A program made the translations under genes and the position numbers. Positions 32,100-43,633 of a stretch of 64,000 bases of DNA are shown here, in pieces. Source of the DNA: Lasiosphaeria ovina (lineage: Eukaryota > Ascomycota > Sordariomycetes > Sordariales > Lasiosphaeriaceae); the NCBI GenBank assembly GCA_033439765.1, contig JAULSN010000009.1, positions 1,736,001 to 1,800,000 on the forward strand, in the 5' to 3' direction. Every line of letters begins with the position of its first letter. Positions within the stretch are counted from its first letter, which is position 1. Below the pieces are notes generated by a model. The model searched no databases. It saw nothing but the letters and a program-made list of their open reading frames with translations, and was not told the origin of the DNA.

Positions 32100-35000
32100 T
32101 CACCAGTCCAAGCTCGGTGGTCCAATCTTCTGCTCCGCTAGCTGCCGGACAAGCGGCTCTACGACAGTGCTCTCGGTGCGGAATTTCCGTGCTTGTTTGA
32201 CGCGCGTGTAGAACACGGGACAGTCTCCGCTGTCACATAAAACATCTTCCTGAGGGGAGAGTCCAGCACAGGTCTGGCAGACCTTGATGACGTCGGTGAG
32301 CTTGCGGTGCTCTATGTTTAGGCGCATCTGCAAATGGAGCACCGACTTAGCCGTGTCTTCGGCGCAGCGGCGGCAGATGGGAAGATTCGCCGCGTTTGTA
32401 CCTGCTGATCCTGCAGCCCCACCAGGGCCGCTCTTGATCTTGACAGCACAGACAATACACGACGACGCGTGCAAGAACCATTCGAGCGTCTTTTTCTTGG
32501 TGTTGTTGACGCCACCACTGGCGCCATCACCAGCACGCCCCCCTGGCGCAGAACCCACAGAGGCGTCAACGCGACGGACGAGCTTAACCTTGGGAATCTC
32601 GTCGTACCATGCGCGGACGTTGGCGCCGACTAGGTTAAAGATGCGCTCGAGGGGCGGGATGATGTTCTTGGAGATGTAGTACTCGGCGTCGAGGGAGGCG
32701 TCGGGACTGTTCAGCAGGTCCTCAGGGGCGACGCAGCGGTCAATCAGCCGCGCGCCCGGGGCTCCTGATATCACCACGTATGAGACTCTCTCGCCGTACT
32801 GGGGCTCGGCGCGGGCATCCTTGAGCATACGCTTGGTGCTGATGAGCGCACCGGCCGGCCCTGGGCCTTTGGCGCTGTATGTGCCGAGCTTAACCTCCCT
32901 TGCGAAGCAGAAATCTTGGACGGACACGGTGCCTCGCATGATCTTGGCGCACTGAGCCTGGAAATACTCCTTGACCTGGCTCAAGTCGGCTGTCTCGAAT
33001 AATATCTTGAGCGCCTTCTCCTCGATCTTCTGCTCCGCGGGCGTGCCGTCGCGGCGGACAGTTTCAATGCCCTTCGCGTCGAACTCGGGGACAGTTTGCT
33101 CGCGGCTCTCGAATTTGTACCCGACATAGCGCTTCTTGGCGAGAAGAACGCAAGGATGATACACCTTCTCAAACTTGAGCTTGATAGGTCGCGGGCTCAT
33201 GTCTGTGATCTCCTTGGCTATCTCGGCTCCGATGTCGAACGCCTGCTCGCGAGTGCGCCCTTTGAGGTAGATGAAAAGACTGTCGGTGTCGCCGTAAACT
33301 ACTTCAGCGCCCCATCGTTCGACAGAGTGGATGAACGCAATGGCGCGCTCGAGTGTCTCGCGCCCCGTCTGTACGATGCTGTCGGCGATCTCAGAACATG
33401 GCATCCTGCCCGAGAAGGATGCTGACGTGTAGCCATACGTGACATTGGCAAGCAGTTTGAGCGCCAGCTGCCGGTTGTTGAGAAGACGCTGCAGAGTCCT
33501 GTCATCTTTGTCCTCTTTCATGCCGCTTTTGACCATGACGCGCGTCTCCAAGATCTCGGTGAGCATCTTGGCGAGGAGAGATTTCCGAATCTGGGGCTTG
33601 GTGAACATTACTCCGTTGGGAGCTATGTTGATGTATTTTTCCAAGAGGCGGAGGAGGCCCTCCCTTCTCTGGTATTCGGCAAACCCCATCTTGTTCGAGC
33701 CCCGCCAATTGACAATTCGACCGAGGAACGTCGAGTAGCAGTAGTTGTACGCAATCATGACGCTGGGATACAGGCTCTGAAAATCCAGAACCACCAGGGG
33801 ACTGTTGTAGAATGCGCTCTGGGGCTCCATCACCAAAGGGAGACATTCCAGGGCATTCTGGCCCCCGACCTGCTTCCTGCTGGGGGACACAAGGATGAAG
33901 TTCTCCGGCTTGGCGATCCTGAACATGATTGACTCGACTTTGAACTGCGAGCCTCGAGAGAAGACGGAGAAAAAGTCCACCCCGAGAAGCCTAGCTTGCT
34001 CGCTTGTGCGAGCAATTAGCTCGTTGGCCTCCAAAATCTCGAGATCTAATCGGGTCCTTGTCAAGTAATGTCGGACAACCTTGCCAAGGTCTCTGGGACG
34101 TTTGCTCTGGTACCAATTCGTCAATGTTTGCCAAGGATAATGCGGGATGCGGCGGTGCAGCAGATGCCAGACCACATTCTCCATGGTATACTGAAGCAGG
34201 TTCAGCTCGCCTCGCATCGCTCTCCAGATGTTGATCATATGCCTGCCGGTGACGCGAATTGCCGATGTCGTGTTGAAGCCCCATTTGTCAGCTTCCCTTC
34301 CCTCCCTCCCGTTCGACGCTGACTTCATGCGAGAGAACTCATCACACAAGTCGTAGTCGTATTTGAACCTTGCCCGCGCAATGAGGTAACCCCAAGAGCC
34401 ACCATGAACTTCGTATCCTGTGAGAATGTCTGGGTCATGGGACCGCACGATTTCTACTATTCTGGACATGACCTCTAGCTCCGAGGATTCCTGGACGACC
34501 TCGACAGTGCTTCTCTCATGTTGTATTCGTTTGGAGAACGACTCATCTTCGGTGAGGACAATGATGCCAGCCTGGATGTTGTCTAGCAACTGGTTACTGC
34601 GCAGAGAGTTCTCATCGGACCTGACAGACCAGAATATGCATTGGACTTCGTCTTCCTCGGGATTTGGCACTAATTTGCCTCTGGTATTGACATGTACCTC
34701 AAGGCTCATAGTACTCATATATTGTGCCTCGTGCTCAACACCTGTCGACTTCCGTTTCTGGGAGTACTTGAATCCGCATTTGTTTTTAGGTGTAGGTCCG
34801 ACGATTTGGGATAGCTCAGGCCTCGCAGCCTGCGTTGCCTGTTGATTGGCAGAGCCAAGTTGTTTCGCCTGACGAGGTCTTTGTTTATCAGTCCACCATA
34901 TACTGACTTCGTTATAGGTCGGAGGCAGTTCGGCTATTTCCCAGCTCTTTATGGTGCATAATTTCCGTTGCCTCGAAAACCCAAACTCCATTTTAGAGGC

Positions 35001-37373
35001 ATCAGGAATGAATTCTGGTCTTATACCGAATGTAGCTAGAGATTGGCCTGTGGCATCGAATTCGGGTAGGTACGGGACACTTTTGCCACCTAGTCGAAAT
35101 TCTCGCCCTGCGTACTCTCTGGGTCGAGGGGGAACATCTTTATCCATGCTATAAAATGCATCTTGATAGGTGACATCCGGTAAGTTGTTGCTTTGCATTG
35201 TGGCCAAGACCTCTGTCCGCGACGGAGGCATACAACCAAGGAAGAACATCTTGGTTGAGCCATTCCAGACAAGTTGCAGAGCCGAGGCAGGACTAGTTGA
35301 AGCTGAGTTGGAGAGAGAAGTTCGTGATGCAGACGCCTTCGTTGACCCATTTTCGGTATTGGAACCGGCCTCCTGAATGGATATCAGCGGATCGAACGAC
35401 ACGTGCATTTCTATCGCATCTCCCTGACTGCGTTGTGAGCCGCTCTGTTGGCTCAGTCTTAGTTTTGTGTTGGGATTTTGGGCATCTTTGACAACGGGAA
35501 AGCCGAGTGTCTGGTTTCCAGACTGCCTTGTGAGATCGCTTTTGGTAGTATATGGCTTGGCCAATTCCTCTTGCTGCGATGATTTCCTTGGCTCGGTCTT
35601 ACGACTGTCATTCCTCGCTTCAGGTTCATGGACCGACTTGTCCTGCTTCTGCCGCTTCGGCGGCAGGCCCTCTTCTAGTTCTGATCGCTGACGCTTGGCA
35701 GCGAATACCTCATTTGTGTCAGAGTGCCCGGGACCATCCAGTTTCGTTGTGAGGCCCATTGCCTTGGCCTCAGCAGCCAGACCATTGTATAGTGGAATTT
35801 GGGGCCGTATTCCAGAACGTAGACCGCTGATACAAAAGCCACCAAAGCCGTTGACGGTCCTCATCAGTTCGATCTCTGTTTTAGACGTCAGATATTGTTC
35901 GGTTAGGTTTTTGTTGGGCTTTAACTCTCCGCCGATTGCATCAGGGACATTTTCCACAGCAGCCCCGTCCAAGTTCTTTTTGCGCTCGGGTTTCAGCTCA
36001 GCAGCTTTGCCAATGACTTGGGCCTCGGCCGTCACGTCGTCATCCAAATCGTCCAGAAAGAGCTGCCTGGTTTCTTCGTCCATCTCAAGCTCGAGGATCC
36101 CTTTCTCATTCACTTCGATGCTACTATTGACGACATTCAGGTTTGCGCCTAGGAGCTTGTCATCGAGGCCAAGGGCAGGCAGCAGATTATCCGGGAATAG
36201 ATCTTCCACAGACTGGAACACCGTCTTCACACTGGCTCCAAGGGGGTCCGGCTCGAGGTAATTGGAGAAGGAAAGATCGGCCCCATCCGCCAGACTTTCG
36301 TCTTGGATCAAGCGTTGGATCTGAGCGTGGTATTCTTCCTCGTGTAACCAACCAGGAGGCTGCGAATCTCGCGGATTTGCGGACATGGAGACCAAGGCCT
36401 CTGCGGGGAAAGGAGAGCCTACGGGAGCCTTGACGGGCATGCGCTTCTTCCTCCGCTTCGCTTCGTCTTCCCACAAGCCGGCCATGCTGGGAACGAGTTT
36501 GAGATCGGTGGGCAGGGGGTACTGCCGTTCGATAAAGTCGTGATGCAGAGGCCGCTCTCTCACGGCTGTACGGTTTAGAATGTCCTGAACGCAGAGATCG
36601 ACCTCCAAGGCACAGTGGCTAACTCGTGGGAGGCCGTAGTCTTCGGTGATGATATCACGGGGAATAGAACTGCGATCCCAGGTGGGCCCGGAATTCTCCA
36701 CATCTTGGTCAAAATCAGGAACAGGGGCACGAAACCGGACGTATGCAGAATCTAGATAACCGCAGCCGTAAAGATTGTAGTCGATCTTGAACTGGAGGAG
36801 ATACTGCAGGTGGGCTTCGTAGGGCTGGAACTTGCGGCCCATGATGAGGCCCTGCTGCAGGATGTCTGCAAGTCGAGTCATGACAACGGGGTTGAGCATG
36901 TAGATCTTGAGGTAGAAGCGGTAGCCGACATGAAAGCCGTAGAAGGGGACGGCTTTCACGAGGGTGATGCGCGCAACGAATTTTGGCCGGGCGCGGTTCT
37001 CATCATGCCTCCGGTAGCTGACGGCCAGGGCGTGATCAATGGAGAGATGGAGGCTGCATATGTATTCGCCCACTGCAGTGCCGGGGAGGTGAGCTCGCGT
37101 GCGCATGGACATGGGGGGGGAGGGCGAGTATCACTCACCTTCGCGTTTGTCCAAGCTCCCGCGATACTCGATGTAGAGATAGGGGAAGGCGCCATGGATG
37201 TGGGCGCACACCTTCTGGCCCGTCTCGGTCGACCCGAAGACGCGAATGACGGGCACCTTTGGCTCCTTTGCGATCTGCGAGTCGTGGACATGTTTGCGCA
37301 GCTGGGGATCGTATCTGGTGGGGGTGGCTTGGTAGTGGTCGATGCAGTTCAGTCGGAGGCGAAAGACTTGCAT
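32100..37373 (-). CDS. REV3: DNA polymerase zeta catalytic subunit Rev3
   Basis: B-family translesion polymerase that extends from damaged bases and drives mutagenic bypass with Rev7 and the Pol31/32 subunits in the nucleus. Exons 37373-37139 and 37072-32100 join across a 66-base intron to give 1,735 residues, longer than yeast Rev3 (1,504) as usual in filamentous fungi. The N-terminal domain begins FRLRLNCIDHYQ and continues VRAFGS-like to AHIHGAFPYLYI. A long disordered middle follows. The inactivated exonuclease region has DPDILTGYEVHGGSWGYL. Polymerase motifs are DFQSLYPSVMIAYNYC (about residue 1174), LLANVTYGYTSASFSGRMP, YGDTDSLF (about 1340, catalytic aspartates present) and KKRYVGYKFE. 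C-terminal CysA (CIVC...CRRC, about 1618) and CysB (CQTC...CDSGDC, about 1680-1693) bind zinc and an iron-sulfur cluster plus the Pol31 subunit. All catalytic blocks look intact. Confidence 0.97.
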
Positions 37374-38590
37374 GCTGCCCTGTTAATGATGGCCGCCGAT
37401 GACGGCACCTCCCGTCGCGCGGTGGCAGGGCAGGGCAGTTCCAATTAGGAAGCCAAGGGAAAAAGCAACGAATGGTTCATTGCACGCACAGTGGGAATTA
37501 GATAGGTATGCCCAACAACCAAAAAGGGACCTAAAATCAGGCAGGCGCAAAGAACATGATTGCAACTAATGTCTGGTGGACAAGAGGACGTCTCGAAACA
37601 CTAAAAGGCCGCGTGCGGCACGCCGCGTTTCTTAGGTACGGGCTACATACATTGCAATTTACAGTGGCAGGTCGCGTTCCTTTGTTGCGACCTGAGGGCA
37701 TTACTCCAGAGACTCGCCAAAGCACGTGACGGCGTGAAGGCCCCTCCACCCCACCAGAAAATACGGGCCAAGAGATGCTAAGGTCTGCGAACCTGTAACT
37801 GTTTCTGGCTTTCCGGGCATCTTCACTTCAGGCAGGCCCCAGCAGGTGGAGCAAGTGTTAGTCTTCTTTCCAAGGTAGACTTGATAATGCAAGCATCCAA
37901 TGGGATCACTTGTTAGTGTGTTTTTGCTTTCCCTACACTCTGTGCGTCATTCTTATGTCTGAAGATTTTTGGATTTTGGGTTGTTCCAGCGTACGGAGTA
38001 GGTTCGGTGCATATTACTCAGGGTAGAATTCAGTTAATAGCAATAAAAAAAGGGGGAAAGCTCATTGAATAGTGTACACTAATGTATACGGGTATTTGAT
38101 ATATCTCAAGGTATTTGGTTGGAATTTTCAAGAGTTTGGAAGACCTTCGTGACTTCCATTGGTACCTGCTGTGAATCGGAACATCAGAAAGGCCTGCAGC
38201 GGACAACGTTACGGTTCACTGTAAGGCTGGTCAGTCACAGGTCAATGAACAAGGGTGGGGTGGGGCAGGGGCAACATATCGTCCGCCAAGCCCAAAGCAA
38301 CCACTCCCCGTCCATGGTCGTCTCGAGACTGGGCTGCCGTGCAATTTTGACAATATCACCACCACGTACTTATCATTTGCACCTCAACCCACACATTCAC
38401 TTCTACAGCTCTGCAACAGTGAATCTTCCAGCCCAACAGGCGAGAAGTAATCAGAAAGCACCAGAAGGAGCCACCCCATTTTGCTCCTCCCTCCACGCCT
38501 GCCATCGAGTTTCCAAAGACCGACGTCCTGCCGCCACCAACTTCCCTACAGCATAAACCACGGGATAGCGTGACGCCAGAAAAAGAAAAG
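37374..38590. other. Divergent promoter region between REV3 and SLU7
   Basis: About 1.2 kb separating two divergently transcribed genes. An A-rich tract occurs at about 38043-38052. No supported ORF or RNA gene. Confidence 0.5.
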
Positions 38591-39892
38591 ATGCCTCCTC
38601 CAAACCGGCCAGAGCAGCAGGTGGCTTCGGCTCAGTCTGCCGCCAGCGCAGCGTCCGGCGCGGGTGCCGCGCGCAAAGAAGACAACATCTACATCCCGGC
38701 GTACATCAGCAAGCAGCCATTCTACGTAACGGGGCTCGACGACCAGGACTCGCTGCAGCATCAGCGGTCGCGCGTGACGGGGGAAGACGAGAAGGTGACG
38801 GTAATCGAAAAGCGGACCAAGGCACCGGCGCGGACAAAGTGGATCAAGGGGTCGTGCGAGAACTGCGGCGCCATAGGCCACAAGATGAAGGACTGCCTGG
38901 AGCGCCCGCGCAAGGTCGGCGCGCGGTTCACGGGGCGCGACATCCAGGCCGACCGGGTGGCGCGCGACGCGAAGCTCGGCTACGAGGCCAAGCGCGACGT
39001 CTACCAGACGTACGATCCCAAGCAGTACCGCGAGGTGCTGGAGGAGTACAACATGGTGGAGGAGGCGCGGCGGCAGATGCTTCAGGCGGCAGCAGGTGGT
39101 GGTGGGGGGGCCAAAACCAACGGCACTGGCGACGACGACAACAGCAACAACAACACAGACGGCGGGAATAGTCAAGAGCTAGTACCACGGAAAGACGGCG
39201 AGGAAGCGTACGAGGAAGGCTTCAAGTACGCCGACGAATCCGAGATGGGGCGCAACCGGGCGATCAAGCAGTCGATGCGCATCCGCGAGGACACGGCCAA
39301 GTACCTGCTAAACCTGGACCAGGACTCGGCCAAGTACAACCCGAAGAAGCGGGCGCTGGTGGACCCGGGCGCAATCGCGGACAAGTCGTCGCAGATGTTC
39401 GCCGAGGAGAGCTTCCTGCGGGCGTCGGGCGAGGCGGCCGAGTTTGAGCGCGCGCAGCGGTACGCGTGGGAGGCGCAGGAGCGCGCCGGCGACACCGGCC
39501 AGCATCTGCAGGCGAACCCGACGGCGGGCGAGTTTGTGCGCAAGCGCGAGATCGAGGAGCGCGAGGCCAAGCGCCGCAAGCGCGCCGAGCAGCTGGCGAG
39601 CCAGTACGGCGAGCAGCCCGAGGTGCCCGACGCCCTCAAGGCCGCCATCACCGAGTCTGAGACCTTTGTCGAGTACGACGAGGCCGGCCTCATCAAGGGG
39701 GCGCCCAGGAGAGCCGCTATATCCAAGTACCCAGAGGACATCGTGACAAACAACCACACGGCTGTATGGGGTAGCTGGTGGTCAGATTTCAAATGGGGCT
39801 ATGCATGCTGTCACTCCATCATTAAGAATAGTTATTGCACGGGAGAGATAGGAAAAACTGCAGGGAAAGAAACCGCGCTGTGGGATAAATAG
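38591..39892 (+). CDS. SLU7: Pre-mRNA splicing factor Slu7
   Basis: Second-step splicing factor that helps select the 3' splice site, working with Prp18 in the spliceosome. A single uninterrupted exon encodes 434 residues. The ATG at 38591 is preferred because the frame upstream only offers a GTG. Early conserved block: IYIPAYISKQPFYV. The CCHC zinc knuckle is at about residues 89-102 (CENCGAIGHKMKDC), followed by the SLU7 domain (VGARFTGRDIQADRVA, DVYQTYDPKQYREV, GRNRAIKQSMRIREDTAKYL). The C-terminus keeps VWGSWWSDFKWGYACCHS, the typical family ending. A Gly/Asn/Asp-rich insertion sits at about residues 170-195. Codon use is strongly G+C-biased, which creates long shadow ORFs in other frames. 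Confidence 0.96.
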   Translation: MPPPNRPEQQVASAQSAASAASGAGAARKEDNIYIPAYISKQPFYVTGLDDQDSLQHQRSRVTGEDEKVTVIEKRTKAPARTKWIKGSCENCGAIGHKMKDCLERPRKVGARFTGRDIQADRVARDAKLGYEAKRDVYQTYDPKQYREVLEEYNMVEEARRQMLQAAAGGGGGAKTNGTGDDDNSNNNTDGGNSQELVPRKDGEEAYEEGFKYADESEMGRNRAIKQSMRIREDTAKYLLNLDQDSAKYNPKKRALVDPGAIADKSSQMFAEESFLRASGEAAEFERAQRYAWEAQERAGDTGQHLQANPTAGEFVRKREIEEREAKRRKRAEQLASQYGEQPEVPDALKAAITESETFVEYDEAGLIKGAPRRAAISKYPEDIVTNNHTAVWGSWWSDFKWGYACCHSIIKNSYCTGEIGKTAGKETALWDK

Positions 39893-40315
39893 TGGTAACT
39901 GTGGCAAGGAAATTAGAATGATACCCCCAACCGCATTTGCTGTGATCAATCTTCATACTGTTTATTGTTTGTTTGCCAGGTTCAAGATCCCTTGACTAGG
40001 AGAACTTTCTGAAGAAATAACGACGCACGACAGTGAAGACGCCATGGACGTAGGGTATCACTATCGAGATGTGCAGTTATCTATGTCACGCTACATGGCA
40101 CGCACGCCATGCACGACATGTTCACGAAATCAGGAGGGAAGACTGTAGCGGAGTCGGAAGGCCTTGACTTTTCAGACACATCTGTGCCTTTATTTGATGG
40201 ATATCATGTCTGACTACAAACGCCGTAAGAGCAGAGGCAGAGACCCAAATGAACCCACCGAAACCATTTTCGTAGACCATTCCATAGCCGTTCCCTGATG
40301 GTGAGTCTGTTAAAT
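39893..40315. other. Convergent intergenic gap between SLU7 and the S9 gene
   Basis: 3' flanks of two convergent genes. No ORF or hairpin of note. Confidence 0.6.
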
Positions 40316-41169
40316 CTACTCCTCATCCTCCTCCTCGGCGTCGTCGCCCTTCTCGGCGGCCTTGGCCTTCTTTCTCCGCACACGGCCGGGGCGGCCACCA
40401 CCAAAGGGCGAGCTGAGAGCAAAGTCGATGTGCTTCTGGGAGTCGAGACGGACAACGAACGACGGGACGTTGACGATCTGCTTGCCGACGCGAATGTGGC
40501 GCTGGCGGATCAGGACACGAGCGTGGTGGATGGACTTGGCGAGGCCGAGCTTGTAGACGCAGGTCTGGAGGCGGCGCTCCAAGAAATCTTCAGCCTTCAG
40601 GGCCAGGACGTAATCGAGCTTCATGCGGGACTCGTCCAAGACACCAACGCGGACCAGACGGCGAATGAGGGCATTGCCTTCGAAGAGACGCTTGGGATCC
40701 TTCTCGTCGAGGGTGAGAAGCTGACTGCGGGGAAGTTAGTCCTCTGAAACTGGGATGCAAGCAGCTCCTCGTCTCACGCCAGAAGCGGATATAACCAAAT
40801 TGAGCATTGCTAAGAATTGGCGCAAGGGAAAACGTACCGGGCAGCACGACGGATCTTGGAGAGGGTGAGGAGGACACGCCAAACCTCACGCTTGTTCCGG
40901 AGACCATACTCGCCGACGAGCTTCAACTCGGAGTCCCTGAGAATCCGAGAATTAGTCCATAATCACAATCGACGTAAGCAGAGGCAAGCTCGTGCTCAGT
41001 GGCCGGTGATGTTTGTGAGCATGCGGCAGGAGCTCGAATCTCTTCGAGTCTTGCGCGCAGAGGCTACTGAAAAAGGGAAATAATCCAGGTTGGATCAAAC
41101 GCACAATCGAGCGGCCTCGAAGGGACGACGCGGGACCTTAGCGGTCTTCGAGTAAGAAAGGGGCGCCAT
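40316..41169 (-). CDS. RPS9: 40S ribosomal protein S9 (uS4)
   Basis: Small-subunit ribosomal protein that binds 18S rRNA early in assembly and contributes to decoding accuracy. Exons 41169-41105, 40936-40838 and 40724-40316 join across introns of 168 and 113 bases to give 190 residues, the family length. Start: [20 protein letters not shown]. The S4 RNA-binding domain contains [20 protein letters not shown] and VRIGKQ-like [19 protein letters not shown]. The tail is basic then acidic ([20 protein letters not shown]). The first intron splits the codon for Leu22. It shares a short promoter with the divergent L21 gene. Confidence 0.97.
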
Positions 41170-41501
41170 CTTGTCGTCGTTGGAGGCTTTCTCAAAAGTT
41201 CGTCGACGGGAAACAAGAAATTCGGAGATCTGGATCTTTTGGAGGGAGTGGAAAATTGAGGGCCACAAGAGGGTTTGTGGTGGTCCGTGCGAGCCACACC
41301 GCACTTGCCCTAACATGCGCGGGGGCGCAGGATTGGTCAAGTGTCCCCGGCAATTCCCCAGCTTAGTCAGGCGCGCGCGCGGAAATCCCAACCTAGGTTT
41401 TTGCTTCACACAAAAATCCACCAAGTTTTTTGAAGCCTGCTACAGCCCATCCACGACTTCACCTTTTCGATCGACGCCGTCAAACCTCACAAACAGGCAA
41501 G
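41170..41501. promoter_or_regulatory. Shared bidirectional promoter of RPS9 and RPL21
   Basis: The two start codons, at 41169 (minus) and 41502 (plus), are only 332 bases apart, so both ribosomal-protein genes must be driven from this interval. It contains a CCCTAA-type block (GCCCTAACATGCG, about 41306), a run of alternating GC around 41371-41380, and pyrimidine-rich stretches before each ATG. No clear TATA box. Confidence 0.75.
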
Positions 41502-42169
41502 ATGGGTCACCCTGCAGGTCTCCGCGCTGGTACGAGATATGCCTTCTCTCGGAATTTCCGGGAGAAGGGTATGATCCGTCTGTCTACCTACCTCAAGCAG
41601 TACAAGTACGTTACAGGGTTCTGTTGCAGCGAAAATACAGCTCCGTCGCTAACTAATTGATCGCAGGGTTGGCGACATTGTCGATATCAAGGTGAACGGT
41701 GCCGTTCAGAAGGGGTAAGCGACACAATCCCTATTTGCGATTTGCGGCTGTTGGGCGTATTTGGGGATGCAACAACGAAATTCCGCTTCGACAGCGCACC
41801 CCGCAGAACATTGGGAATGGAAGACTGACCCGGGACAACAGTATGGCCCACAAGGTCTACCACGGCAAGACCGGTGTCATCTACAACGTCACCAAGTCCG
41901 CAGTCGGCATCATCATCTACAAGAAGGTGAAGCACAGATACCTCGAGAAGCGCATCAACGTCCGTATCGAGCACATCTCGCCCTCGCGGTCCCGGGACGA
42001 CTTCCTTCGCCGCGTCAAGCAGAACGCCGAGTTGAAGAAGCAGGCAAAGGCCGGCGCCACGGTGCAGCTCAAGAGACAACCCGCCATGCCCCGGGACGCA
42101 CGGACAATCTCATTCAAGGAGAACAAGCCCGAGACAGTGGCACCGATTGCCTACGAGACCACAATTTAA
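41502..42169 (+). CDS. RPL21: 60S ribosomal protein L21 (eL21)
   Basis: Large-subunit ribosomal protein. Exons 41502-41605, 41667-41714 and 41842-42169 join across two short introns (61 and 127 bases) to give 159 residues, the normal length. Start: [20 protein letters not shown]. The middle exon, 48 bases, encodes the [16 protein letters not shown] core. Exon 3 gives the conserved [20 protein letters not shown], then RINVRIEHI and [10 protein letters not shown], and ends IAYETTI. It is divergent from RPS9, consistent with co-regulation of ribosomal-protein genes. Confidence 0.97.
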
Positions 42170-43633
42170 GGGGGACATTGGCGCAGTGGGGGGGGGTGGT
42201 GGATGATATGGTTTGATTTATTCTCTGCACGGGGTTCATCGCGTTCGGCACGGGAAAGAATTCCTGCATGGATTTGGTCTGGGATGTGGGAATGCTCATA
42301 GGAATCAAAATACCAATGGCATGACCCAACAACAGCCCACGCAGCGCGCTCCCTCTGCGCCTTGGCGAACTAAACTGATGCACTTTGGAGTTTTGGTCTA
42401 GCAACAGAACTAACGGAAGTGATGAGTAGTATCTGCATACTTTCGGGACTGGCATTCTTGTTGATCAGCTGCCCATCTGGACCGAACGTATCCGGTCCTG
42501 TCCGACTCCGAGCTCGGTTCTGTACCGGTAGTCCGGCGTATGTTCCCACACGGGCGAGAAATGTAGATTAATTCAGCTCAGCCATCAGCTACCGCGCCGC
42601 CGGATATAATTCGGGTGTTGGTTCCGTTTCACTGTGGAACAAAACTACGAATACACCGGGCAACGTGGCTGGCTTGCGATGCAAGGTGCAGCAATCACGC
42701 CAAACATCTCAGTGGCTAGTACGGAGTAGGAACGGTGAATAGTATCATTAACGCATCATAATTACACTTCGCTTAAGATTGATACCTAAAGAGGAGAGTC
42801 AACAGCAACTCCAACCAATGAAGCGCAATGGACTCACAAAGAGAGCGGGCCAACCAACTCCTGTTACGGCGGCGAGGGAGTATTACATCAGAAGTTGGAT
42901 GTGCTGCAGTGCAAGGAAGAGGTGCTGTGCCCCAATTCCAGGAGCCGCCTGGGTCGGTCTGGTCTCACCAAAGACAACAACCTCTGCGTGCTGAACGGAT
43001 TATACGGGATTTGCGGGATATTACCAGTGCAGTGACCAATCTGCTCTACAGGCTCTGGATTCCAATAAAATACAACCTAGGGGCTTTAAGGTACTAACAT
43101 ATCGGTAACTTTGTAGACAATGCCTACCAATGTACAGTACCTAGACTTGAACCTTGATACAAGGAGGATGCTAGGTGACTACTCATCAGTCGAGGTCAGG
43201 TGGTTGAGCTGAGCCTTGGCCACCCGACACTACCTGAAACGTTGAGCTGGGCGTCTGCAGTTGGCCAATGGTCGCCCCGCGGGGGAAACAAGGCTGCTGC
43301 TTGGCTGTGGCTGAACGCTAAGGCAGCACGGCCGCCCCGAGTCGCAGCATCCGACATTCCGTTCCGTGCCTTGTTCGCTGTCCATTTGGATTTGGATCTC
43401 AAGGTTACCTAGGTTCCTGGGTGCCGTGCCGTACGCAGCGGATAATCCGTAGTCAGTTGGTCCCGCCACCTAGGATACTTTTTCAACATTTCTTAGCAGC
43501 TCACGAGATGCAACGGTCGAGGCCGAATTGCTGCTTGGATCGATGCCATCAGGAGCGTTTCTCTGGCTGAGCAGGTAGCAGAGCCATCCCTGCTGCCCGC
43601 ACCAATTGCAACCAAACTGCCCGAGCCGTGACC
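42170..43633. other. Intergenic, no gene recognised
   Basis: 3' flank of RPL21 and probable promoter of the following gene. Small frames at 42779-43100 and 43196-43470 have no domain support. Confidence 0.5.

Noticed and set aside
36810..37448. Plus-strand ORF of 212 codons over the REV3 5' end
   Set aside because: Antisense to well-conserved Rev3 N-terminal exons and crosses the REV3 intron; no domain.
38546..39175. Minus-strand ORF of 209 codons over SLU7
   Set aside because: Mirror frame of strongly G+C-biased Slu7 codons; the protein is low-complexity Val/Leu/Arg.
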